Shown: positions 1 to 5,473 of the stretch, piece after piece
Position numbering within the stretch: position 1 is the first letter of the stretch
How the letters are laid out: each line of letters starts with the position of its first letter
Source: Alphaproteobacteria bacterium MarineAlpha9_Bin7
Lineage (GTDB): Bacteria > Pseudomonadota > Alphaproteobacteria > UBA7887
Assembly (NCBI GenBank): GCA_002938115.1
Contig: PTKD01000134.1
Span: 1-5,473 of the forward strand
Length of the DNA stretch: 5,473 bases
Reading direction: 5' to 3'
Notes under the pieces: generated by a model
Seen by the model: only the letters and a program-made list of their open reading frames with translations
What the model was told of the DNA's origin: nothing
Database searches by the model: none
Position numbers and translations under genes: made by a program

Positions 1-75
1 AACAGAGTATGCTCTTACAGTTTGGTGCTCGAGGTGTTGTTCAGCATCTTTCCTGAATAAAGTACCCAACCGTTC

Positions 76-107
76 AATACTGTTTTCTTGTTAGTGGAAT
101 CAGTATT
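76..107. promoter_or_regulatory. Inverted repeat AATACTG-N18-CAGTATT, possible operator
   Basis: The arms at 76-82 and 101-107 are perfect 7-bp reverse complements separated by 18 nt. The octamer ATACTGTT of the left arm (77-84) recurs in direct orientation at 158-165, between the repeat and the gene start at 223. The 18-nt loop and lack of a T tract argue against a terminator. Spaced half-sites in front of an oxidoreductase gene suggest a regulator binding site. Seven-bp arms can occur by chance in AT-rich DNA, so this is tentative. Confidence 0.3.
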
Positions 108-207
108 TTGAGGAAAGTTGCGAGATAATAAAATGAAATGTTAGACGGGTTTACTAGATACTGTTCGGACAGGCTCGTTATTAGCTGGAATATGGATAAA
201 AACGGAA

Positions 208-213
208 AAGGAA
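208..213 (+). promoter_or_regulatory. Ribosome binding site for the reductase gene
   Basis: AAGGAA lies 9 nt upstream of the ATG at 223, a normal Shine-Dalgarno spacing. It supports 223 as the true start. No nearer in-frame ATG, GTG or TTG gives a better fit, and the encoded N-terminus matches the usual start of this family. Confidence 0.7.
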
Positions 214-222
214 ACTAATTCG

Positions 223-1257
223 ATGAATGCGCAACAAAACCGGCAAATTCTTCTCGCTGCTCGGCCGGTTGGAGAACCAAAAGCATCTGACTTCAACTTG
301 GTAGAAACCGATATTCCGGTACCCGGTGACGGCGATGTTCTCTGCAGAACGATACATCTTTCACTGGACCCGTATATGCGTGGTCGCATGAACGCTACGA
401 AAAGTTATGCCGATCCCGTGGAAATCGGCGCCGTAATGGAAGGTGGGACCGTAAGTCGTGTGATCTCCTCCAAGAACGAGTCATTCGATGAAGGTGACAT
501 CGTGGTGGCCCGTACCGGGTGGCAGGATTTCGCAGCGATACCCGGCACTCAACTGAGAAAAGTAGATCCAACACTCGCGCCGATCTCCACCGCTGTCGGC
601 GTTCTGGGAATGCCCGGAATGACGGCGTACACGGGCCTCTTGAATATTGGCAAACCACAACCCGGAGAAACGGTAGTAGTTGCTGCCGCATCCGGTGCGG
701 TGGGGGCAATCGTTGGGCAGATTGCAAAAATCAAAGGGTGCAAGGTAGTAGGGCTTGCTGGATCCCCTGAAAAATGTGACTACGTGACGAATGAGCTGGG
801 CTTTGACGCTTGTGTTAACCACCGCGACTCTGATTTAGCGGAGCAACTCTCTCAGGCGTGCGGTGATGGCATCGACGTGTATTTTGAAAACGTGGGAGGA
901 GTAGTATGGGAGGCGGTCCTGCCGCTGTTCAACATGCGCGCTCGAGTCCCAGTCTGTGGCCTGATCTCACACTACAACGCGACTAGTCTACCGGGCGCTC
1001 CCAATCGCGTTCCAGAGCTCATGTTCAAGGTATTGACGCATCGATTAACGTTACGAGGCTTTATCGTGCGGGACTACGATGATCAACAGCAAGAGTTTCT
1101 GTCTAACACAGCAAACTGGATAAAAGACGGAAAAATTCGTTACCGGGAAGACTTCGTTGACGGGTTAGAAAAGGCGCCCGAAGCCTTGATAGGACTGCTC
1201 AAGGGAAACAACTTTGGAAAGCTGGTCGTACGAGTCTCCCCAGACCCAACCTCCTAA
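223..1257 (+). CDS. NADP-dependent oxidoreductase, MDR superfamily (curcumin reductase / leukotriene B4 dehydrogenase type)
   Basis: The 344-residue product has the normal length for zinc-independent medium-chain reductases that use NADPH to saturate the C=C bond of alpha,beta-unsaturated ketones and aldehydes, such as E. coli CurA (YncB) and prostaglandin/leukotriene reductases. Visible family marks are LSLDPYMRGRM at residues 46-56, GMPGMTAYTGLL at 129-140, the Rossmann nucleotide-binding stretch AASGAVGAIVGQ at 155-166, GSPEKC after the second Rossmann strand (180-185), YFENVGG at 220-226, and the closing GNNFGKLVVRV at 328-338. The N-terminal GroES-like catalytic fold covers roughly residues 10-125 and the Rossmann domain roughly 130-290. 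The zinc-ligand pattern of alcohol dehydrogenases is absent, as expected. There is no signal peptide or membrane segment, so it is cytoplasmic. The start is backed by AAGGAA 9 nt upstream. It stands alone on its strand in this window and runs convergently into the large oxidoreductase gene. Family assignment is firm. The physiological substrate cannot be read from sequence, so no gene symbol is given. Confidence 0.93.
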   Translation: MNAQQNRQILLAARPVGEPKASDFNLVETDIPVPGDGDVLCRTIHLSLDPYMRGRMNATKSYADPVEIGAVMEGGTVSRVISSKNESFDEGDIVVARTGWQDFAAIPGTQLRKVDPTLAPISTAVGVLGMPGMTAYTGLLNIGKPQPGETVVVAAASGAVGAIVGQIAKIKGCKVVGLAGSPEKCDYVTNELGFDACVNHRDSDLAEQLSQACGDGIDVYFENVGGVVWEAVLPLFNMRARVPVCGLISHYNATSLPGAPNRVPELMFKVLTHRLTLRGFIVRDYDDQQQEFLSNTANWIKDGKIRYREDFVDGLEKAPEALIGLLKGNNFGKLVVRVSPDPTS

Positions 1258-1285
1258 CAACCCAACAGGGATAACGAATCCTCAA

Positions 1286-1313
1286 ATCAAGCGGCACGAT
1301 CCTGCCGCTTGAT
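1286..1313. terminator. Perfect 11-bp hairpin at the convergent gene junction, possible bidirectional terminator
   Basis: ATCAAGCGGCA (1286-1296) and TGCCGCTTGAT (1303-1313) are exact reverse complements around a 6-nt loop, giving a stable GC-containing stem. It begins 29 nt after the stop of the plus-strand gene and includes the TGA stop and last eight codons (encoding IKRQDRAA) of the minus-strand gene. It is therefore placed to act on transcripts from both sides. Neither strand has a run of T after the stem, so it is not a classical intrinsic terminator. It may instead block 3' exonucleases or pause polymerase. A tiny second hairpin (GGAT-AACGA-ATCC) lies at 1269-1281. Confidence 0.55.
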
Positions 1314-4300
1314 CGCAGCAAGCTTATCAAGAATGACGTTACGCCCGTGCTCAGCGCTCTCGACGGCCGCAAGCTTCACATGACCAAAGCCACGAATTTG
1401 GTCCGGTACTTCCGCAAGTTCAACAGCAACCGAATGATTGTCCAACGTTAAGTCCTCGCACAGACGTTCCATATCAGACAAATACTGGTCACGTAGCCGT
1501 CTTTCCATACGCCTCTCAGTGGTCCAGCCAAACGGGTCAAATCGACTACCACGCAATCCCTTACAACGCGCAAGGATCTTAAATACGGAAAACATCCATG
1601 GACCAAACTCACTTTTACGTGGCAAACCCGTTTGCGGATTCTTGCGAGCAAAAAGTGGAGGAGCTAAATGAAAGTGCAAACGATAGTTGCCATCAAATGT
1701 CTTCGATAACTTTTGCTTAAAATCCCCAGTCGTAAACAATCGTGCAACTTCATATTCATCCTTGTAAGACATAAGCTTGAACGCATATTTTACGATTGCA
1801 TTGGTAAAATCATCTCGGTTTCCATCAATCTGTTGCTCCGCCTCACGTGCGCGCTCAACCAAGTTTTGATACCGAGTGGCATATTCAATGTCCTGGTAGG
1901 AGGCAAGAAATGCAACCCGTTGTTGAATCCGGCTATCAATTCCCTGCGCCACCGGTTCCCCATCTCGCGGTAAAAGTTTCGCCATTCCCTCCGGATCTGC
2001 AACGGCAAGCCGACCCAGACGAAATGCGTGCAAATTAAAAGACACCGCCACACCGTTTAACTCGATGGCACGTTCGATGGCTGGAACCGAAAGGGGGAGA
2101 AACCCAAGTTGTAAGGCGTAACCAATCATAAACGTATTCGCACCAATGGTGTCGCCTGTGAGTGCCAGGGCAATTTGAGTCGCAGAGACCGTATTCATCT
2201 GCTGCTTTCCTGCGTGCTCCTCTAGACCACGAAGCAATAGCCCCCCATCCAAATTCATATTCGGTGCCGTTTGAAACTGCGGCGTAGGTGTCAAACTCTC
2301 ATTGACCACCACTCGTGTCTTCCCGGGCTCTATTGTACGCACCGAAACAGGAGCAACCGCGGCCACCAAATCACATCCCAAAAGCAGATCTGCTTCCCCG
2401 AAACCTACATCCGCTGACGACATCGATTCCGGGTCTTGAAGAATTTTCAGGTGGCTGTACACCGCACCATTTTTCTGGCTAACCCCTGTCATATCAAAAA
2501 TCGCTGATCCCTTACCCTCCAAGTGCGCCGCCATTCCAAGCACGGCGCCAATAGTTACGACGCCCGTACCCCCCACACCCGCAATCAACACGCTCCAATC
2601 ATTCTCGACGACAGGCTGCACGGGGTCCGGCAAACTATCGAAGAAATCAGCCGGCACTTCCGCGGCCTCGGCCCTTTTTATCCCGCCACCGTGTACCGTC
2701 ACGAAGGATGGGCAAAATCCGTCAACGCACGAATAATCCTTATTGCAACTTGATTGGTCGATCACCCGTTTCCGACCGAATTCCGTCTCAAGCGGGTGTA
2801 TGGACACACAATTCGCCTTTACAGAGCAATCGCCGCAACCTTCGCAGACCAAGGAGTTAATAAAGGCGCGTTTTGGCGGATTCGGAAATTCGCCACGCTT
2901 CCTCCGACGTCGTTTCTCCGCGGCACACGTCTGCTCGTAAATAATGACTGTGGTACCCTCAAGATCACGTAGATCCTTTTGGATCGAATCAAGTTCCTCG
3001 CGATCATGCACACTTACCTCAGTAGGAACATCTGGTGCACCCCGAAATTTATCCGGCTGATCCGAAACAATTACAACACGCGATACTCCCTCACTCTTCA
3101 CCTGCTGCGCGATTTGCCCAACCGACATGTTTCCTTCAACTGGCTGCCCTCCGGTCATTGCTACCGCATCGTTGTACAAGATTTTATATGTGATGTTTGC
3201 ACCCGCCTGAACGGAAGCCCGAATGGCTAAGGAACCGGAGTGGTTATAAGTCCCATCTCCCAAATTTTGGTAAATGTGGTTGGTTTCTGTAAATGGTGCC
3301 AAGCCGGCCCAGGTAACCCCCTCACCGCCCATCTGACTGATGGAACGAGTGTTGCGATCCATCAATACTGCCATCCCGTGACAACCAATTCCTCCCAATG
3401 CAAAAGAGCCATCCGGAACTTTGGTGGAAGTATTATGTGGACAACCCGAACAAAAATATGGCGATCTGGCGATTCCTTGGTCAAGCGCGGGCAGGTTCCG
3501 GTTGATGCGATTTCGGACATTGGCATGACGCGATTTGAGGTCCTCATCTACCGCACCCTCAGATTCCAATCGCTCTGCTATCGCGTTGGCGACTGCTGCT
3601 GCTTCAAGCGGATGGTCGGACGGAAGCAAAGGAGAGCCATCGACGCGAAATTTACCGACAATACGAGGGCGCCTTTCTTCCGCATACAATATGCTTTTCG
3701 CCTGATCCTCAACCAAAGGTCTTTTTTCCTCAACAAACAACAGCTCATCGCAGTTCGCTGAAAATGCTTTCATTCCTTCCGGTTCTACCGGCCATACCAT
3801 GCCAACTTTGTAGAGCCCAATTCCCATCTCCCTGGCCCGACCGTCGTCAATCCCTAGCTGGTGGAGAGCACCAATACAGTCGAGATACGCCTTGCCGGAA
3901 GTAACGATTCCCAACCGTGTGGGACGGGATGATCCAAACGCGGCGTAATCAATGCGATTGTTTCGCGCATACGCGAGAACCCGAGGCAATTTGTAACGCA
4001 CCATCCGCTCATCCTGGCCCAAAGGATCATATTCGGGTCTAATGTGAATGCCGCCTTCAGGCAAAACCATATCTTGGGGTAATTTAATCGCGACGCGATC
4101 TGGATCCACCGCAACGGTCGCCGTAGCAGTTACCGTTTCGTTGACACATTTAAAACCAACCACCACACCAGCAAAGCGAGACATCGCGATTCCATGCAAT
4201 CCAAAATCAAGATATTCCTGGATAGTGGCGGGGAAAAGAACCGGAATCGAGTTGGCTGCCAAGGCAGGATCAGATTGATGACCAATCGACGAGGATTTTC

Positions 4301-4757
4301 CCGGATGGTCATCACCAAACACAATCAAAACACCACCATTTGGATGTGTACCATTGTAGTTAAGGTGTTTTAATGGATCTCCCGACCGGTCAACGCCAGG
4401 TCCCTTGCCATACCAAATTGAAAACACACCATCGACTTTCCGGCCTGGGACAAAATCGAGTTGTTGCGTGCCCCAAATGGCGGTCGCCGCTAAATCTTCG
4501 TTCAAACCCGGTTGAAAAACGATTTGGTGCTTCTCTAGGTAACTCTTTGCCGCCCAAAGAGCGCTGTCATACCCGCCAATCGGTGAACCTCGGTAGCCAG
4601 AGATAAATCCCGCCGTATTTAAACCATTCGCAGCGTCCCGTTCGCGCTGCATAATTGGGAGCCTCACCAAAGCTTGTGTTCCAGAAATAAATACTCGGCC
4701 CCGGCTTAACTGATATTTATCCTCAAGTGTTACCGTGCGCAGGCTACCACCATCCAT
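1287..4757 (-). CDS. Fused indolepyruvate:ferredoxin oxidoreductase family protein (2-oxoacid oxidoreductase, alpha and gamma domains in one chain)
   Basis: This enzyme family converts an aryl-2-oxoacid (for example indolepyruvate or phenylpyruvate) plus CoA to aryl-acetyl-CoA and CO2 while reducing ferredoxin. Residue numbers count from the upstream ATG at 4772. The order is: pyrimidine-binding 2-oxoacid oxidoreductase domain (about 30-270, with GFISGYRGSPIGGYD at 55-69 and GDDHPGKSSSIGHQSD at 153-168); a transketolase-C-like domain (about 285-400, with FVEEKRPLVEDQ at 346-357); the thiamine diphosphate domain (about 440-610, with CSGCPHN at 441-447, GIGCHG at 461-466 and the Mg/ThDP motif from GDG 505-507 to ND 534-535); a cysteine cluster (643, 646, 649, 655, 676, 682, 687) likely holding Fe-S; the gamma/IorB domain (about 727-910, with GVGGTGV at 732-738 and DMTGVSQKNG at 760-769); and a C-terminal extension (about 950-1150) of the DUF6537 type. 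At roughly 1,160 residues it is full length for fused versions and shows no break. I prefer the start at 4757 because GGAGAGG lies 5 nt upstream; the ATG at 4772 would add five residues. It is probably cytoplasmic. Confidence 0.93.
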   Translation of the reverse strand: MDGGSLRTVTLEDKYQLSRGRVFISGTQALVRLPIMQRERDAANGLNTAGFISGYRGSPIGGYDSALWAAKSYLEKHQIVFQPGLNEDLAATAIWGTQQLDFVPGRKVDGVFSIWYGKGPGVDRSGDPLKHLNYNGTHPNGGVLIVFGDDHPGKSSSIGHQSDPALAANSIPVLFPATIQEYLDFGLHGIAMSRFAGVVVGFKCVNETVTATATVAVDPDRVAIKLPQDMVLPEGGIHIRPEYDPLGQDERMVRYKLPRVLAYARNNRIDYAAFGSSRPTRLGIVTSGKAYLDCIGALHQLGIDDGRAREMGIGLYKVGMVWPVEPEGMKAFSANCDELLFVEEKRPLVEDQAKSILYAEERRPRIVGKFRVDGSPLLPSDHPLEAAAVANAIAERLESEGAVDEDLKSRHANVRNRINRNLPALDQGIARSPYFCSGCPHNTSTKVPDGSFALGGIGCHGMAVLMDRNTRSISQMGGEGVTWAGLAPFTETNHIYQNLGDGTYNHSGSLAIRASVQAGANITYKILYNDAVAMTGGQPVEGNMSVGQIAQQVKSEGVSRVVIVSDQPDKFRGAPDVPTEVSVHDREELDSIQKDLRDLEGTTVIIYEQTCAAEKRRRRKRGEFPNPPKRAFINSLVCEGCGDCSVKANCVSIHPLETEFGRKRVIDQSSCNKDYSCVDGFCPSFVTVHGGGIKRAEAAEVPADFFDSLPDPVQPVVENDWSVLIAGVGGTGVVTIGAVLGMAAHLEGKGSAIFDMTGVSQKNGAVYSHLKILQDPESMSSADVGFGEADLLLGCDLVAAVAPVSVRTIEPGKTRVVVNESLTPTPQFQTAPNMNLDGGLLLRGLEEHAGKQQMNTVSATQIALALTGDTIGANTFMIGYALQLGFLPLSVPAIERAIELNGVAVSFNLHAFRLGRLAVADPEGMAKLLPRDGEPVAQGIDSRIQQRVAFLASYQDIEYATRYQNLVERAREAEQQIDGNRDDFTNAIVKYAFKLMSYKDEYEVARLFTTGDFKQKLSKTFDGNYRLHFHLAPPLFARKNPQTGLPRKSEFGPWMFSVFKILARCKGLRGSRFDPFGWTTERRMERRLRDQYLSDMERLCEDLTLDNHSVAVELAEVPDQIRGFGHVKLAAVESAEHGRNVILDKLAAIKRQDRAA

Positions 4758-4762
4758 CAAGA

Positions 4763-4769
4763 CCTCTCC
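4763..4769 (-). promoter_or_regulatory. Ribosome binding site that decides the start of the large oxidoreductase
   Basis: On the minus strand GGAGAGG lies 5 nt before the ATG at 4757-4755. The upstream in-frame ATG at 4772-4770 has only a weak AGCGAG-like stretch almost touching it. The Shine-Dalgarno sequence would itself be coding if the upstream ATG were used. The protein then starts MDGGSLRTVTLEDKY, and the conserved VTLEDKY stretch lies close to the N-terminus with either start. Confidence 0.6.
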
Positions 4770-4816
4770 CATTCTCGCTTAGGCTTAGCCGCACAAACTT
4801 GCTCTCAGCAAACCAC

Positions 4817-4841
4817 CACCCCTCAGACCTGAACCGGGGTG
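4817..4841 (-). promoter_or_regulatory. GC-rich hairpin in the leader of the large oxidoreductase
   Basis: CACCCC (4817-4822) and GGGGTG (4836-4841) pair perfectly. The 13-nt loop itself contains a small dyad TCAG-AC-CTGA (4823-4832). The structure sits about 60 nt upstream of the preferred start at 4757, so it would be inside the 5' untranslated RNA if transcription starts near 4905. No T tract follows, so it does not look like an attenuator. It does not match a riboswitch class I know. Confidence 0.3.
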
Positions 4842-4910
4842 TCCAGCGCATGAAGTGTTGAACGCAGCAGGCCGGAGCGGATCTAGCCATGTATGCCTAC
4901 TATTGAACAA

Positions 4911-4938
4911 TTTATCGGAAATGTCATTGAATAGTGAA
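4911..4938 (-). promoter_or_regulatory. Candidate sigma-70 promoter for the large oxidoreductase
   Basis: Reading on the minus strand, TTCACT (4938-4933) and GATAAA (4916-4911) are separated by 16 nt. Each matches four of six consensus bases. The -35 element overlaps the AATAGTG/CACTATT dyad at 4930-4949, an arrangement typical of a repressor-controlled promoter. It would give a leader of about 150 nt. The element matches are modest and other weak pairs exist in this AT-rich stretch. Confidence 0.25.
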
Positions 4939-4949
4939 AGAGCACTATT
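4930..4949. promoter_or_regulatory. Perfect dyad AATAGTG-N6-CACTATT, possible operator
   Basis: Two exact 7-bp arms (4930-4936 and 4943-4949) flank a 6-nt spacer, making a 20-bp site. This size and symmetry suit a dimeric helix-turn-helix regulator. It overlaps the candidate -35 element of the large oxidoreductase gene, about 175 nt upstream of its start. No T run follows on either strand, so a terminator is less likely. Confidence 0.4.
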
Positions 4950-4972
4950 TAATGCAAATTTCGTTACCTATT

Positions 4973-4989
4973 GCACTACATATAAGTGC
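4973..4989. promoter_or_regulatory. Second shorter dyad GCACT-N7-AGTGC, possible auxiliary operator
   Basis: Five-bp arms at 4973-4977 and 4985-4989 surround 7 nt. The hexamer GCACTA occurs both here (4973-4978) and in the neighbouring dyad (4942-4947), 31 bp apart, about three helical turns. The pair could be a main and an auxiliary site for one regulator. Short arms make chance occurrence plausible. Confidence 0.25.
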
Positions 4990-5187
4990 GGTCAGCAATA
5001 GTTGGACAAAAACCATGCAACTTCAAATACCGATAAGAAGACATAAAGTTTCTCACAAGAGGTACGAAATAAACTCTCGGCTGTCCCTAATTCGCCCACG
5101 ACACTTTCTACGTTATCGCCTATGCCACACGGAAAACTCATGGTTTCCGGTGAGAGTCTTGTTATCCCTCGCAGCAACATAATCAAA

Positions 5188-5218
5188 AGCTTTAAAGCTA
5201 TTATTATGGGGACCCCAT
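5188..5218. promoter_or_regulatory. Two adjacent palindromes
   Basis: AGCTTTAAAGCT (5188-5199) is a perfect 12-bp palindrome. Six bases later ATGGGG-A-CCCCAT (5206-5218) is a perfect 6-bp dyad around a single base. Palindromes with zero or one central base form poor hairpins in RNA and are more often protein-binding or DNA-structure sites. They lie between the stop of the right-hand gene (5293) and the start of the large oxidoreductase (4757). The role is unknown. Confidence 0.3.
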
Positions 5219-5240
5219 TGGTAGAAGATTGCTCGGAAAT

Positions 5241-5254
5241 CCCTGTTGCCAGGG
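5241..5254 (-). terminator. Small hairpin with GNRA loop downstream of the right-hand gene
   Basis: On the minus strand CCCTG-GCAA-CAGGG forms a 5-bp GC-rich stem closed by a GCAA tetraloop, a very stable fold in RNA. It begins 38 nt after the stop codon of the partial gene ending at 5293 and is followed by ATTT, only a short T run. It is in the right place for a terminator or 3' stabilising hairpin, but the stem is short. Confidence 0.35.
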
Positions 5255-5292
5255 TCGCTTAAATCCGGATGCGCCCTATCTATTGCTACGCC

Positions 5293-5473
5293 CTAAGGTG
5301 CAAAATAGTTGATGGATTGACCATCGAGCAAAAAATTAACTTCGGGATCGGCTGTCGCCTCTTGATGTTTTTCTATTGGGAGCAGCTCCTCTGCAACAAA
5401 CCATTTTTTTGGATTATCTATCAGACCCCTGGCCGTTTGATTTAGTGTCGCGATACGTTCTCGAGCACCTTGG
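5293..5473 (-). CDS. C-terminal end of an unidentified protein, cut by the window edge
   Basis: One minus-strand frame stays open from the right edge (first full codon 5472-5470) for 59 codons to a TAG at 5295-5293, while the other two minus frames close within about 60 bases. The visible end begins QGARERIATLNQTARGLID and finishes DGQSINYFAP. It is hydrophilic, rich in charged residues, with no membrane segment and no cysteine. Codon usage looks ordinary, and a small GNRA hairpin follows the stop, as expected for a real gene end. I do not recognise the family from this fragment and assign no function. It reads in the same direction as the large oxidoreductase but is about 535 bp upstream of it, so co-transcription is doubtful. 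Confidence 0.6.
   Translation of the reverse strand, partial: QGARERIATLNQTARGLIDNPKKWFVAEELLPIEKHQEATADPEVNFLLDGQSINYFAP

Larger units (their letters stand above)
1..222. other. Non-coding leader upstream of the reductase gene
   Basis: All three plus-strand frames close soon after the left edge (stops at 58-60, 92-94 and 51-53), so at most a few C-terminal codons of an upstream plus-strand gene could be present. None resembles a protein I know. The minus strand is open from about position 90 to the left edge in one frame, but it has no convincing start or ribosome binding site. The stretch is AT-rich and holds an inverted repeat at 76-107, a second copy of ATACTGTT at 158-165, and a small hairpin CTGT-TCGG-ACAG at 161-172. 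I found no promoter with both a good -35 and a good -10. The most likely reading is a promoter and control region for the gene starting at 223. Confidence 0.6.
4758..5292. other. Intergenic region of about 535 bp with dyads but no convincing gene
   Basis: This stretch separates the start of the large oxidoreductase from the end of the partial minus-strand gene at the right edge. Both genes read leftwards, so it should hold the terminator of the right-hand gene and the promoter and leader of the left-hand one. Two small open frames exist, 4934-5182 (+) and 4992-5186 (-), but neither has a Shine-Dalgarno sequence or a recognisable product. What can be supported are short dyads at 4817-4841, 4930-4949, 4973-4989, 5188-5199, 5206-5218 and 5241-5254, listed separately where useful. 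I see no tRNA-like fold and no insertion-sequence ends. Confidence 0.6.

Noticed and set aside
1..90. Minus-strand frame open to the left edge, possible divergent gene
   Set aside because: About 30 codons with no ATG start (only a TTG), no ribosome binding site and no recognisable sequence; too little to call.
395..822. Minus-strand open frames opposite the reductase gene
   Set aside because: They are shadows of the reductase coding frame, which has clear family motifs throughout.
2711..2846. Suspected break or frameshift between the alpha and gamma parts of the oxidoreductase
   Set aside because: The frame is continuous through the cysteine cluster, and total length matches known single-chain family members, so it is a natural fusion.
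3240..3761. 173-codon plus-strand open frame inside the large oxidoreductase gene
   Set aside because: It lies wholly antisense to a well-supported catalytic region including the thiamine diphosphate domain. Its product has no recognisable motif, and long antisense frames are common opposite real genes.
4801..4880. Possible tRNA-like or riboswitch fold (GGTTCAGG-like T-arm on the minus strand)
   Set aside because: No acceptor stem, anticodon arm or conserved riboswitch core can be drawn around it.
4934..5182. 82-codon plus-strand open frame in the intergenic region
   Set aside because: It starts with GTG inside a dyad, has no Shine-Dalgarno sequence, and its product is rich in Arg, His and Ser without any familiar pattern.

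Overview
This 5.5 kb window looks like an ordinary chromosomal stretch of a mid-GC bacterium, probably a proteobacterium. The large single-chain indolepyruvate:ferredoxin oxidoreductase is typical of that group. A gammaproteobacterium is possible, but the sequence alone does not settle it. No mobile element, CRISPR array, tRNA or rRNA was recognised.

Layout: positions 1-222 are a non-coding leader with a 7-bp inverted repeat. Positions 223-1257 (+) encode a medium-chain NAD(P)H-dependent oxidoreductase of the curcumin-reductase / leukotriene-B4-dehydrogenase type. A spacer of only 29 bp separates it from a convergent gene at 1287-4757 (-). That gene encodes a roughly 1,156-residue fused 2-oxoacid (indolepyruvate/arylpyruvate) ferredoxin oxidoreductase. 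A perfect 11-bp inverted repeat with a 6-nt loop sits at the junction and is built from the last codons of the large gene. Positions 4758-5292 appear to be non-coding and hold several short dyads that could be operators, a promoter, a leader hairpin or a terminator. From 5293 to the right edge there is the C-terminal end (59 codons) of another minus-strand reading frame that I could not identify.

How the genes may work together: the large enzyme belongs to the family that oxidatively decarboxylates aryl-2-oxoacids, made by transamination of Trp, Phe or Tyr, to acyl-CoA with reduction of ferredoxin. The small reductase saturates activated C=C bonds in enones. Both fit a catabolic or detoxification setting, but they converge and are not one operon, so a shared pathway is only a guess. 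The best leads are the regulatory-looking dyads in the two intergenic regions and the coding-sequence-embedded hairpin. I see no convincing evidence of a novel multi-gene system here.
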